Below are positions 1-8,248 of a DNA stretch of 54,131 nt, piece after piece. Within the stretch, counting starts at the first letter, position 1. The number at the start of each line of letters is the position of its first letter. The notes beneath the pieces were generated by a model. It did no database searches. It saw nothing but the letters and a program-made list of their open reading frames with translations, and had not been told where the DNA came from. Made by a program: the position numbers and the translations under genes. Source of the DNA: Bacteroidales bacterium (GTDB taxonomy: Bacteria; Bacteroidota; Bacteroidia; Bacteroidales; Marinilabiliaceae); contig SFOL01000006.1 in NCBI GenBank assembly GCA_004552385.1, positions 1-54,131 of the forward strand. The letters are read 5' to 3'.

Positions 1-55
1 GCCAAGAACCGGCCAGGCGATGTGTGACGGATGACCGTTAAGCATAACCAGGCAG

Positions 56-3000
56 ATGATGATAATGAAAAAGTTGGCGATGGTTGCGCTGTCCCTGATC
101 GGGACGGCTACATCCGCTTTATCGCAAAACTTCAACCTCTCCAAGTTCAACAACGCGCAAGGTCTCCCACAAAACTACATCTACAGCCTTGTCCAAGACA
201 ACAGCGGTTTCGTCTGGATCGGCATGGGAGAGGGGCTCTCGCGCTATGACGGTCTCCACTTCACCAACTACTTCAAGCGCGATTCCCTGTCGGATAATTA
301 CATATCCGATATGATAATTGACACCGACGGCCTCCTCTGGTGCGGCCACGGGAATGGCTCCTTCTCTTATAACAACGGTCGAACGTTCGTAAAGATCCCG
401 CAGGTCGAGGAGATGCAGGCCCCAATCAAAGACATGTGCCTCGACGACAGGGGCAACATCTGGGCCGTCGAGCAAAACATGGGCATCGTAAAGATCTCGC
501 CCGATCACAAGCTGACCACATATTTTGACGACGAGCTCTTCGGCGGACGTATGTACACCTCCATTTGCGCCGTCAACTCCATGATTCTTCTCGTCGGAAC
601 GTCCGACGGCCTGCTGACCGTCCGTGTCAATGTCGACGGCACTCTCAATGCCCCCGAGGAGATTTCCGAGTTGCCTATGACCACGGTTAACTGCATCAAG
701 CCGACCCGCCGAGGCTCCGACTTCTGGGTCTGCTTTGACGATGGCAGAATCTACCGCTACTCGCCTACCAACGGCGCCCAGCTGCTCAGCCAGTGCACCA
801 AGGTATGCTCCTCTGGGCGTGTGGCGGCCTATGACATCCGCTCCATTTATGAGGAGGAGAGCGGTAACCTTTACCTCGCCACTTGGGGAGACGGTGTCAA
901 GGAATGGGAGTATCGCGAAGACACGCGTGACTATGTCGAGGCTTTGACTCTCGATGAGCAGAACGGACTCGGGAATAACTATGTCTCCGACATCATGGTC
1001 GACCGCGAGGGCATCTTCTGGTTCGCCACCTACGGCGGCGGAGTCGTGGCGTGGATTAACAACTACTTCGCCCAATACAATATCTCCGACGTCGGACTTG
1101 CCAAGAGCCGGGTGGTCTCTGCCCAGATTCACGGCGAGAGGCTCTGGCTCGGACTTTCCGACGGGCTCATCAACATGGACACCAAGTGCATGGCAAATTA
1201 TGAGTATTATGACGCCACGCAAGGGTTGCCCGAAAGGAAGGACATCGTTAAGGTTGTCTTTGACGATGTCAGGGGTGTCCAATACGTCGGGACGCGCGGC
1301 GAAGGCGTCTTCATCAAAAAGAGTGCCGACCTTCGTTTCCGCAGGCTCAATATGGGAGACATTCAGCGAAGTCAGATGTCTGTCAACGATATGGCCATTG
1401 ACTCTTCTTTCCTCTATGTCGCTACCACTGGCGGACTTGTTGTCTACGACATTGAAGACGCCTCGACTCGCACCTTCACCACGTCCGACGGACTTCCGCA
1501 CAACAACATCAACTTCGTCAAGCTCGACCCCGACGGTCAGCTGTGGTTCGGCCCCAAAGATAGCGGAATCGCCATGCTCTTTAATTCTGACGAGTTCGAC
1601 ATCCACAGGCTTGCCGACGTGCCTGTCGACGTCGCTGGCATGTCGTTCGACGACCGTGGAAGGTTCTGGCTCGCCACTGTCAACAATGGCATTCTGTGCA
1701 CTAATAACGATTCCGTCGTCTCTATCACAGCGACCGATGGACTCCACAAGAATTATTGCTACGGCATCTCGCGCGACGGCAACGGCCATATTTGGGTCTG
1801 CCACCAGCCCGGCCTCAGTTGCATTGACCTCTCCAACGGCAACATACGCACTTATGGCGCTGGCAGCGGGATGAATTACGAGTTCACGGGGGCTGTCTCC
1901 GCGCCTAATGGCGACATCTGGTTCTCCACCACTATGGGAGCCGTCCATTACATTAGCGCGTATGACAGGCGCAACAGTGTAGCTCCGATAATGAACCTGA
2001 CGAGCATCGTCATTTCGGGTCACAAACATGACATCCATGACGATATCGACCTCGACTACCCTTACAGCGGCGACCCTGACAAACTCGAGTTCGAGTTTGT
2101 GGGCATCAGCATGAAGGACCAGGCCAACGTGACTTATGAATATTGGATGCAGCGCGCCGACGACGACCCCGTCCCACGCTGGATGCCTCTCGGCACTCAG
2201 AACCACAAGGAGTTCGATTACATTCCGGATGGCGACTATGTACTCAATATCAGGGCATTCAACAGCTCCGGCATCGTTAGCCAGCAGCCGTTGCGCATCA
2301 AGATACATATCGACAAGCCGTTCTGGAAGATGTTCTGGTTCCCCATCTTCGCTTTCATAGCGCTAATCTTCGCAGTGCGCTCGTTTGCAAAATGGAGGGA
2401 GCGTAAGCTCATGGCTCGCCAAAAGGAACTCGAGGCCGAGGTTGCGCGTCAGACTAAGGAGATCAACGAGAAGAAGAACGAGATTGAACGTAAAAATAAG
2501 GATATTACGGGCAGCATTACTTACGCCAACCGTATACAGACCGCCGTCCTGCCGTCTCGTGCCAGCTTGATGGATTTGCCTTTCGCCGATTCTTTCCTCA
2601 TGTTCCGTCCGCGAGACATCGTAAGCGGTGACTTCTACTGGTTCAACATGTATGGCAGCCATGCCCTCATCTGTTGCGGTGACTGCACCGGCCATGGCGT
2701 GCCAGGCGCCTTTATGACGCTTATCGGTACGACGATACTCAACGACGCCACGCGAGACCCGGCCATGCGCCATCCGAAGCCGCTTCTCGAGAAGCTGGAC
2801 AAGGAGGTCAAGCGGACCCTTAACAAAAATCAGACCGTGGAGACGCGCGACGGAATGGATTGTTCCATAATTGACATCGATATGGAGACGGGCATTATGG
2901 TGTCGGCTGCCGCCAAGAGGCCGGTCTTTGTAGTCCGTAAGGGGAAGCTGACCACTATTAAGGGCACGCGCCGCGCCATCGGTGACGTCTGGAACGACAA

Positions 3001-3313
3001 TGAGTTTATTGAGACCACGACTCAGCTTGTCGATGGAGACTGCATTTATATGTGCTCTGATGGCTATACCGATCAGCTCGGATCCGATCCTGCCGCCGAT
3101 TCCGTCCCCGGGGCTGTCATTAGCGATGACGAGGCAATAAAGTTCTCAACTAAGCGCTTCACCAACACTCTTGAGGACCTGTCATCTCTTCCTATGGAAG
3201 ACCAGCTGCGAAAACTGAACGAGACGTATGATTCCTGGCGTCATAACATAGACCCGGTCGATGACGTCATAGTCATGGGATTAAGGTTCAAGGCGACCTC
3301 ACCTAAGGCTTAA
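56..3313 (+). CDS. Periplasmic beta-propeller sensor with SpoIIE-type PP2C phosphatase output
   Basis: Predicted signal-transduction protein that senses in the periplasm and signals through a cytoplasmic serine/threonine phosphatase. Residues about 5-24 form a signal peptide. Repeated short blades such as GFVWIGMGEGLSRYDG, seen to about residue 650, match two-component-regulator propeller repeats. A Y_Y_Y-like domain follows (about 690-750), then one membrane helix (about 755-777), a charged coiled coil (about 780-815) and a SpoIIE/PP2C domain to the end. The metal-binding motifs are present: RDIVSGDFYW near 850, GDCTGHGVPGAF near 874, GMDCSIID near 933 and CSDGYTDQLG near 998. ATG codons lie at 56, 59 and 65, and the last fits the signal peptide best. 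The ligand is unknown. The usual histidine kinase output of such propeller sensors is replaced here. Confidence 0.88.
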   Translation: MMIMKKLAMVALSLIGTATSALSQNFNLSKFNNAQGLPQNYIYSLVQDNSGFVWIGMGEGLSRYDGLHFTNYFKRDSLSDNYISDMIIDTDGLLWCGHGNGSFSYNNGRTFVKIPQVEEMQAPIKDMCLDDRGNIWAVEQNMGIVKISPDHKLTTYFDDELFGGRMYTSICAVNSMILLVGTSDGLLTVRVNVDGTLNAPEEISELPMTTVNCIKPTRRGSDFWVCFDDGRIYRYSPTNGAQLLSQCTKVCSSGRVAAYDIRSIYEEESGNLYLATWGDGVKEWEYREDTRDYVEALTLDEQNGLGNNYVSDIMVDREGIFWFATYGGGVVAWINNYFAQYNISDVGLAKSRVVSAQIHGERLWLGLSDGLINMDTKCMANYEYYDATQGLPERKDIVKVVFDDVRGVQYVGTRGEGVFIKKSADLRFRRLNMGDIQRSQMSVNDMAIDSSFLYVATTGGLVVYDIEDASTRTFTTSDGLPHNNINFVKLDPDGQLWFGPKDSGIAMLFNSDEFDIHRLADVPVDVAGMSFDDRGRFWLATVNNGILCTNNDSVVSITATDGLHKNYCYGISRDGNGHIWVCHQPGLSCIDLSNGNIRTYGAGSGMNYEFTGAVSAPNGDIWFSTTMGAVHYISAYDRRNSVAPIMNLTSIVISGHKHDIHDDIDLDYPYSGDPDKLEFEFVGISMKDQANVTYEYWMQRADDDPVPRWMPLGTQNHKEFDYIPDGDYVLNIRAFNSSGIVSQQPLRIKIHIDKPFWKMFWFPIFAFIALIFAVRSFAKWRERKLMARQKELEAEVARQTKEINEKKNEIERKNKDITGSITYANRIQTAVLPSRASLMDLPFADSFLMFRPRDIVSGDFYWFNMYGSHALICCGDCTGHGVPGAFMTLIGTTILNDATRDPAMRHPKPLLEKLDKEVKRTLNKNQTVETRDGMDCSIIDIDMETGIMVSAAAKRPVFVVRKGKLTTIKGTRRAIGDVWNDNEFIETTTQLVDGDCIYMCSDGYTDQLGSDPAADSVPGAVISDDEAIKFSTKRFTNTLEDLSSLPMEDQLRKLNETYDSWRHNIDPVDDVIVMGLRFKATSPKA

Positions 3314-3357
3314 AACATAGCGTCGGCGTTTTCTCGCCTCTCTCAAAATCACGCGCA

Positions 3358-4098
3358 ATGCGTATACGTAAGATGCCCCGTGTCCTCTTCTTGGCGCGCA
3401 GCCTCAAACGCTGCCTAAGGTGGATATGGGGCCTTTTTGTGCCCGAGCTGTGCCAGTCGTGCGGCAGGCACCTCTTGCCTAATGAGAATTGCCTATGCCG
3501 GCTTTGTCTTGATGAGCTGCCTGCCACAATGTTTGAGACCATCAAGGATAATGATGTCGAAAAGCGCATGAGCGGCCGTGTGCCTCTCTTTTCTGCTTTC
3601 TCATGCTTCTATTTTAGACGAGGCGAGTCGTTACGTACTTATATTCACGGTTTTAAATATCACGGTCAGCGTGAGCTTGCGCGCGAGATGGGGCGCGAGA
3701 TGGGGCGCAGGGCGTGCCGCGCGGGGTTCTTGGATGGATATGACTACCTCGTGCCTGTTCCACTCCACCCCTCCAGGCTTGCCAAGAGGGGGTATAACCA
3801 AAGCCAGCTCATAGCTGAGGGAGTGAGTGAGGTAAGTGGCGTGCCGGTGTTGCTACATGCGGTGGAGCGCGTGGCGTTTTACGGGTCTCAGACGCATTTG
3901 AATGCCGAAGAGAGGTATCTTAATGCTCGCCGCGACTTCGCCCTCGGCCCGAAGGCCGGTCTTGCCGCAGGGCGGACCGTCCTTATCATTGACGACGTTT
4001 TCACCACGGGAGCCACATGCGAGGCTTGCGTCGAGCCGCTTTTGCGGATTGAGGGTCTACGTGTAGGCTTGGCCACTTTGGCCTATGCCGTCCATTAG
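3358..4098 (+). CDS. ComF family phosphoribosyltransferase-like protein
   Basis: ComF-like protein of 246 residues. Members of this family are linked to DNA uptake in competent bacteria, but their role in Bacteroidales is not settled. An N-terminal cysteine cluster (C32, C35, C45, C47, C50) resembles the family zinc-binding segment. The phosphoribosyltransferase signature VLIIDDVFTTGAT is at 208-220, and a PVPLHPSRLAKRGYNQ segment lies in mid-protein as expected. It starts 44 bases after the sensor gene on the same strand and may be cotranscribed with it. The gene on its other side runs convergently and ends 4 bases away. A second possible start is Met6. Confidence 0.87.
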   Translation: MRIRKMPRVLFLARSLKRCLRWIWGLFVPELCQSCGRHLLPNENCLCRLCLDELPATMFETIKDNDVEKRMSGRVPLFSAFSCFYFRRGESLRTYIHGFKYHGQRELAREMGREMGRRACRAGFLDGYDYLVPVPLHPSRLAKRGYNQSQLIAEGVSEVSGVPVLLHAVERVAFYGSQTHLNAEERYLNARRDFALGPKAGLAAGRTVLIIDDVFTTGATCEACVEPLLRIEGLRVGLATLAYAVH

Positions 4099-4102
4099 CC
4101 GA

Positions 4103-4834
4103 CTAATAGCTCGTGCTTCGTTTTTTCAACCTCTTGTTCAGCTCGTCCATCCTGCCGTTAAGGAATCTGTCAAGGTCGGCGTAGAACGCTTTGCTGTGAT
4201 CCATGTGGAGCGTGTGGGTCAGCTCGTGCATTATCACGAGGTCGCGCAGGTCCTTCGGTAGCCTCATCAGCTGTATGTTCAGGCATATACGCCCGTTTGA
4301 GGAGCAGCTGCCCCACTGAGTGGTCATGTTCCTTAGGGCTACGTGGTCATATTTCAGCCCTTGCTGGGCGGCGAGTTCCTCTGTCCGTCTGGGCAGGTAG
4401 TGCGTCGCCTCATTCTTTAGCGCTGAGTCGATCACTTTGCGCACGTAGGCTTGAAACTTGTCGCTCGCCAGGTCGGCTCCCTCGGTATAGTATATCTTTA
4501 TCTTGTCATAGCTTATCCTGGCCTCCCAATCGTGTTCCAAGGTGCGCGCCATTTCAAATTCCAGGTCCCTTTGGCTTGTCTTGAATTTTATGCCGGGGAT
4601 AATAAGCTTTGCCCCCGCCTCGCATCCGTCAGAGGCTCCCGTCTTTACCAACGCCGCTTTTATTTTCGCCCCGAACTTGTTTATGAACTCAATGACGACT
4701 TCCCGCGGAGTCTGCAGCGGTGCGGATACCCTTATCCGCCCGTTAGGGTAAATCCTTACTGATAATCTCCTGCTGCGGCCGCTCTCCGTCACCTCAATGC
4801 CTCCAAATGGCTCCGCCTCTATTGTGTAAGTCAT
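4103..4834 (-). CDS. YgjP-like (DUF45) zinc metallopeptidase
   Basis: Predicted zinc-dependent peptidase of the YgjP/DUF45 family, 243 residues, with unknown substrates. The zinc site HELTH is at 203-207, with further histidines at 210 and 213. The family's preceding WGSCSSNGRICLN segment is present, as is the conserved link to LVIMHELTH. There is no signal peptide, so it is probably cytoplasmic. It is the last gene of a leftward run (hotdog protein, DUF2062 protein, this gene) with gaps of 0 and 12 bases, so it is likely translated from the ftsH-proximal transcript. The charged C-terminus (KRLKKRS) has no assigned role. Confidence 0.85.
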   Translation of the reverse strand: MTYTIEAEPFGGIEVTESGRSRRLSVRIYPNGRIRVSAPLQTPREVVIEFINKFGAKIKAALVKTGASDGCEAGAKLIIPGIKFKTSQRDLEFEMARTLEHDWEARISYDKIKIYYTEGADLASDKFQAYVRKVIDSALKNEATHYLPRRTEELAAQQGLKYDHVALRNMTTQWGSCSSNGRICLNIQLMRLPKDLRDLVIMHELTHTLHMDHSKAFYADLDRFLNGRMDELNKRLKKRSTSY

Positions 4835-4846
4835 GGTAAACTCCCC

Positions 4847-5380
4847 TTATTGCCGTTTTTCTCGCCCTTTTTTTATCCCAGCGATGACGCCGTATGCCAA
4901 TGGCCACGTGAGCAGCCCCATTATTATGCCCAAAAGCACAGCTCCTATAGCGTATGTTGCCACAGAATCCCCGATGCTCTCCATCGTCGCGTCGGTAAAT
5001 GACACTGACGCGCTCGCGCCGGTCACGAAGCCGCCTAATTTTATCGACGTGTATATTATCAGAGGTATTAACGGCGGCAGGCTTGCGTTCGAGAACGCGG
5101 CAGCAACAACTTTGTTTAGCTTTAAGACGTGAGCAAGTCCCACTGTGGCGAGCATCTGGAAGCCCCATATAGGCATCACCGACATCATCAAGCCGAGCGC
5201 GACGGCCGATGCCGTCCTGCCTGGAGGCTCCCGCTGCGTCAAAGTGCGTTTGAGCCAGCCGATGAACATCAGCGGGTAGAAAATTAAGAGGGACATGAGG
5301 AGTATGACGGCGCATGCCGACCACAGCCGGATACGCTCCCTCAGCTTCTCATGTCCCTCCGCTTTCTTCTTTGGCGGCAT
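4847..5380 (-). CDS. DUF2062 membrane protein
   Basis: Small integral membrane protein of 177 residues. A basic N-terminus (MPPKKKAEGHEK) is followed by a hydrophobic segment at about 21-44. The DUF2062 core then follows, with its characteristic AxALGLMMSVMPIWGFQ stretch, LKLNKVVAAAFSNASLPPL, and two more hydrophobic segments near the C-terminus. In Bacteroidetes this domain is often found fused or next to glycosyltransferases. Here it stands alone between a hotdog protein and a metallopeptidase. Its start codon directly abuts the stop of the upstream hotdog gene. Function is unknown, and a role in envelope lipid or glycan handling is only a guess. Confidence 0.8.
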   Translation of the reverse strand: MPPKKKAEGHEKLRERIRLWSACAVILLMSLLIFYPLMFIGWLKRTLTQREPPGRTASAVALGLMMSVMPIWGFQMLATVGLAHVLKLNKVVAAAFSNASLPPLIPLIIYTSIKLGGFVTGASASVSFTDATMESIGDSVATYAIGAVLLGIIMGLLTWPLAYGVIAGIKKGREKRQ

Positions 5381-5740
5381 CTATGCCTCTTTGGTCAGGG
5401 TCATTCTCACTTTCGTGTAGTCCTCGCCATCTTCCGATACCACGTCGGCTTTTATTCCGAGAGTGTCGTCAATGGTGAACTTCACCACCACCTTGCGCCC
5501 GTCTGGCTTTATGGGGGCTATGTATTTTGCGTCCTTCACGTATGAAATGCGCGTCTCGCCAAGCCCTTTGGCCTTCTCGGCGCATTTGCGTATCATCATT
5601 AGAGTCATCACGCCTGGCACCACCGGTTTGCCCGGGAAGTGGCCGTTGAAGACGTCGTGGGCCGGGTTGAGCTCGAGAGTGTAGACGTTGTTGCCTGCCT
5701 CGTCGGTGCTCCCGCTTATTATCTTGAAAAAATCGTTCAT
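5381..5740 (-). CDS. FabZ/ApeI-like hotdog-fold protein
   Basis: Hotdog-fold protein of 119 residues related to 3-hydroxyacyl-ACP dehydratases. The active-site histidine region FNGHFPGKPVVPGV (31-44, with His34) is clear. The glutamate that FabZ carries six residues after the PGV proline is missing, and residue 48 is Met. True dehydratase activity is therefore doubtful, and it may be closer to ApeI-like or thioesterase-like members. It lies 20 bases downstream of ftsH and abuts the DUF2062 gene, so the three are probably one transcript. An acyl-carrier or acyl-CoA ligand is inferred from the fold only. Confidence 0.75.
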   Translation of the reverse strand: MNDFFKIISGSTDEAGNNVYTLELNPAHDVFNGHFPGKPVVPGVMTLMMIRKCAEKAKGLGETRISYVKDAKYIAPIKPDGRKVVVKFTIDDTLGIKADVVSEDGEDYTKVRMTLTKEA

Positions 5741-5760
5741 CTTTTTGAGTCGCTTTTTAG

Positions 5761-7809
5761 TTAGTCTTGTGGCTTGTCGTCGCCATCCCCCGCCTCGCTG
5801 CCTTCAGCCGGGTCGGCTGTCGTGGCTGACGGTGCCTCTGGCTTCGTCTCTATTCCGGTGGCAGCCTTTTCCTTGGCTTCCTCCTGCTCTTCTTCCGCCA
5901 ACTCATCCTCGCGCTTCTTCCATGGCCTCGGGCCGAATATGCGCTCGACGTCTTCCGTGAATATCACCTCGCGCTCCAGTAGCAACTCGGCGAGTTGACG
6001 ATGCTTGTCGGCGTTCTCGCGCAATATATGTTTTGCGCGCTCATACTGGCTGTCAATGATTTCGGATACCTCGTTGTCAATTATCTTCGCCCTGTCCTCT
6101 GAGTATGGCGATCGGAACGCCGAGTCCTGCTGGCCAGTGGAGTCGTAATAGCATATGTTTGGCAGCTTGTCGCTCATTCCGTAGTATGTCACCATGGCGT
6201 AGGCCTGCTTGTTAGCCTTCTCCAGGTCGTTGAGTGCGCCTGTGCCTATCTGGCCGAACGTCAGCTCCTCGGCTGCGCGCCCTCCCAACACTGAGCAAAT
6301 GTCGTCGAGCAGGTGGGCCTTGGTGGTCAGTTGCCTCTCCTCGGGCTGATACCATGCGGCGCCCAGAGCCTTGCCGCGCGGGACTATGGTGACCTTTACC
6401 AGAGGGTTCGCATACTCAAGCAGCCAGCTTACAGTGGCGTGTCCCGCTTCGTGGCACGCTATGGTCTTGCGCTCTTCTGTGGTCATTATGCGATTCTTGC
6501 GCTCGAGGCCTCCCACTATGCGGTCCACCGCATCTTGGAAGTCTTGCCGCTCGACATATTTTTTGTCTTTGCGCGCCGCTGTCAGAGCCGCCTCGTTGCA
6601 GACGTTGGCTATGTCGGCTCCCGAAAATCCTGGCGTCAGCTTCGCAAGGAACGAGCGGTCGAAATCCGGCGACAGCTTGAGGGGGCGCAGGTGGACGTTG
6701 AATATCGCCTCGCGCTCTTTTATGTCGGGCAGCTCCACTTGGATTTGACGGTCAAAACGTCCGGCGCGCAGCAGGGCGCGGTCCAATATCTCGGCCCTGT
6801 TTGTGGCGGCCAGTATTATCACGCCGCTGTTTGTGCCGAACCCGTCCATCTCGGTCAGCAGCTGGTTCAGGGTGTTCTCGCGCTCCTCGTTACTTCCGAA
6901 GCTGTTGTTCCTGCCGCGTGCGCGGCCTATGGCGTCTATCTCGTCTATGAAGATTATTGACGGCTTCTTGTCTTTAGCTTTCTTGAACAGGTCGCGCACA
7001 CGGCTCGCGCCCACGCCCACGAACATCTCGACGAAGTCCGAGCCCGACATTGAGAAGAACGGTACGTGGGCCTCGCCGGCCACCGCTTTCGCCAGGAGGG
7101 TCTTGCCAGTGCCCGGGGGGCCTACAAGCAGGGCGCCCTTGGGTATCTTGCCGCCCAGCTCGGTATACTTCTCCGGATGGCGCAGGAACTCCACGATCTC
7201 CTCCAGCTCCTGCTTGGCGCCGTCAAGGCCGGCCACGTCTTTAAAAGTCACTTTCACCTCCTCGGTGTCCTTGCCTACCTCCTTGGCCTTCGATGCACCG
7301 ACGTTGAAAATACCGCCACCGCCGGCGCCACCGCCCATGCGGCGGAACATCAGGTAATATATGAGGCCGAATAGCAGGAACGGCCATACGAACATCATGA
7401 TGTTGCCCATCATGTCGCTCCTTTGCTCATAGAAGACGGCTATGGGCCGGTGCTCCGCCTCCTCTACCTTTTTGCGGCTGGCCTCGAAGCTGTCTATGCT
7501 AGGCAGATCCACCACAAAGTGCGGACCTTTCCGCGGAACTGGCATTGCGCTCGAGAACAAGTCCTTGTAGTTGTCCACTGAGTCGGTTTTCAGCGTCACC
7601 TCGGCTTGCAAGTCGTTGCGTATCACGACAATCTTGTCCACGCCTTGACGACCCAGAAGCTGTGTCTCGAATTGGCTGTATGATATGCTGTGAGGAGCGC
7701 TGCCCGTGAAGAATGCGCTTATGCCCACCAGCATCAAGGCCACGGCGCCATATAGCCAATACGGGTTGAAGTTTGGCATCCGTCTCTTCTTTGCGTTGTT
7801 TTCCGCCAT
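5761..7809 (-). CDS. ftsH: ATP-dependent zinc metalloprotease FtsH
   Basis: Membrane-anchored AAA+ protease that degrades misfolded membrane proteins and selected cytosolic regulators. The 682-residue product has a first membrane helix at about 16-36, a periplasmic stretch, a second helix near 130-153, then Walker A GPPGTGKT (230-237), Walker B FIDEIDAIG, the arginine-finger region RAGRFDRQ, and the zinc site HEAGH (453-457). The start at 7809 (MAENNAKKRR) is preferred because the open frame upstream of it runs into rsfS and is not FtsH-like. The tail is long, acidic and glutamate-rich. It follows rsfS by 55 bases in the same direction, and rsfS-ftsH is a familiar Bacteroidetes pairing. Confidence 0.97.
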   Translation of the reverse strand: MAENNAKKRRMPNFNPYWLYGAVALMLVGISAFFTGSAPHSISYSQFETQLLGRQGVDKIVVIRNDLQAEVTLKTDSVDNYKDLFSSAMPVPRKGPHFVVDLPSIDSFEASRKKVEEAEHRPIAVFYEQRSDMMGNIMMFVWPFLLFGLIYYLMFRRMGGGAGGGGIFNVGASKAKEVGKDTEEVKVTFKDVAGLDGAKQELEEIVEFLRHPEKYTELGGKIPKGALLVGPPGTGKTLLAKAVAGEAHVPFFSMSGSDFVEMFVGVGASRVRDLFKKAKDKKPSIIFIDEIDAIGRARGRNNSFGSNEERENTLNQLLTEMDGFGTNSGVIILAATNRAEILDRALLRAGRFDRQIQVELPDIKEREAIFNVHLRPLKLSPDFDRSFLAKLTPGFSGADIANVCNEAALTAARKDKKYVERQDFQDAVDRIVGGLERKNRIMTTEERKTIACHEAGHATVSWLLEYANPLVKVTIVPRGKALGAAWYQPEERQLTTKAHLLDDICSVLGGRAAEELTFGQIGTGALNDLEKANKQAYAMVTYYGMSDKLPNICYYDSTGQQDSAFRSPYSEDRAKIIDNEVSEIIDSQYERAKHILRENADKHRQLAELLLEREVIFTEDVERIFGPRPWKKREDELAEEEQEEAKEKAATGIETKPEAPSATTADPAEGSEAGDGDDKPQD

Positions 7810-7864
7810 ATTGTTTTGAGGAGAATTTTGTGACTGATTTGTTTTAGTATACCGCCCCCGGCTT

Positions 7865-8227
7865 CTAAATCTCGTCGGGAAGGTCGGTGCGTTTGGCGTC
7901 GGCCCACAGGCCCTCCAGGTTGTAGAACTCTCTCCGCTCGGGCTGGAATATGTGCGCCACCACGTCGTGATAGTCCACGAGCACCCACTCGCAGTTCCCG
8001 CGTCCCTCGAAGTGTATGGGCTTCTCGCCAACGTCCTCGCGCACGCGGTCTTCAACCGAGTCGCCTATGGCCTCCACGTTGGTCGCCGAGTTGCCCTCGC
8101 ACACGACGAAGTAGTCGGCGCTGGCCCCATCCAACCCGCGCATGTCTATAATAGATATGTTGTGGGCCTTCATGTCTCGCATGCCTTCCACGACAGCCTC
8201 TACGAGCGCGTTCTTTATCTCTGTCAT
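7865..8227 (-). CDS. rsfS: Ribosome silencing factor RsfS
   Basis: RsfS/YbeB family protein of 120 residues. It binds ribosomal protein L14 and blocks subunit joining when nutrients are short. The family pattern is complete: an N-terminal helix, IIDMRGLDGASADYFVVCEG, then SVEDRVREDVGEKP, and the closing WVLVDYHDVVAHIFQPERREFY. The length is normal. It starts 21 bases after the lon stop and is followed by ftsH, all leftward, so translation control and proteolysis genes share a transcript. No Shine-Dalgarno sequence is evident. Confidence 0.94.
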   Translation of the reverse strand: MTEIKNALVEAVVEGMRDMKAHNISIIDMRGLDGASADYFVVCEGNSATNVEAIGDSVEDRVREDVGEKPIHFEGRGNCEWVLVDYHDVVAHIFQPERREFYNLEGLWADAKRTDLPDEI

Positions 8228-8248
8228 CTTTCTGTGTATGTTTCTTTG

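Noticed and set aside
1..55. End of an upstream gene at the left edge
   Set aside because: All three plus frames stop within the first 41 bases and too little sequence is present to identify any gene.
119..2308. A very long open frame (729 codons) on the strand opposite the propeller sensor
   Set aside because: The sense-strand protein has clear domains, and the antisense frame is low-complexity and explained by biased codon use in GC-rich DNA.
7810..8055. An N-terminal extension of FtsH reaching into rsfS
   Set aside because: The extra residues are the rsfS sequence read in another frame and have no FtsH character; the ATG at 7809 fits.
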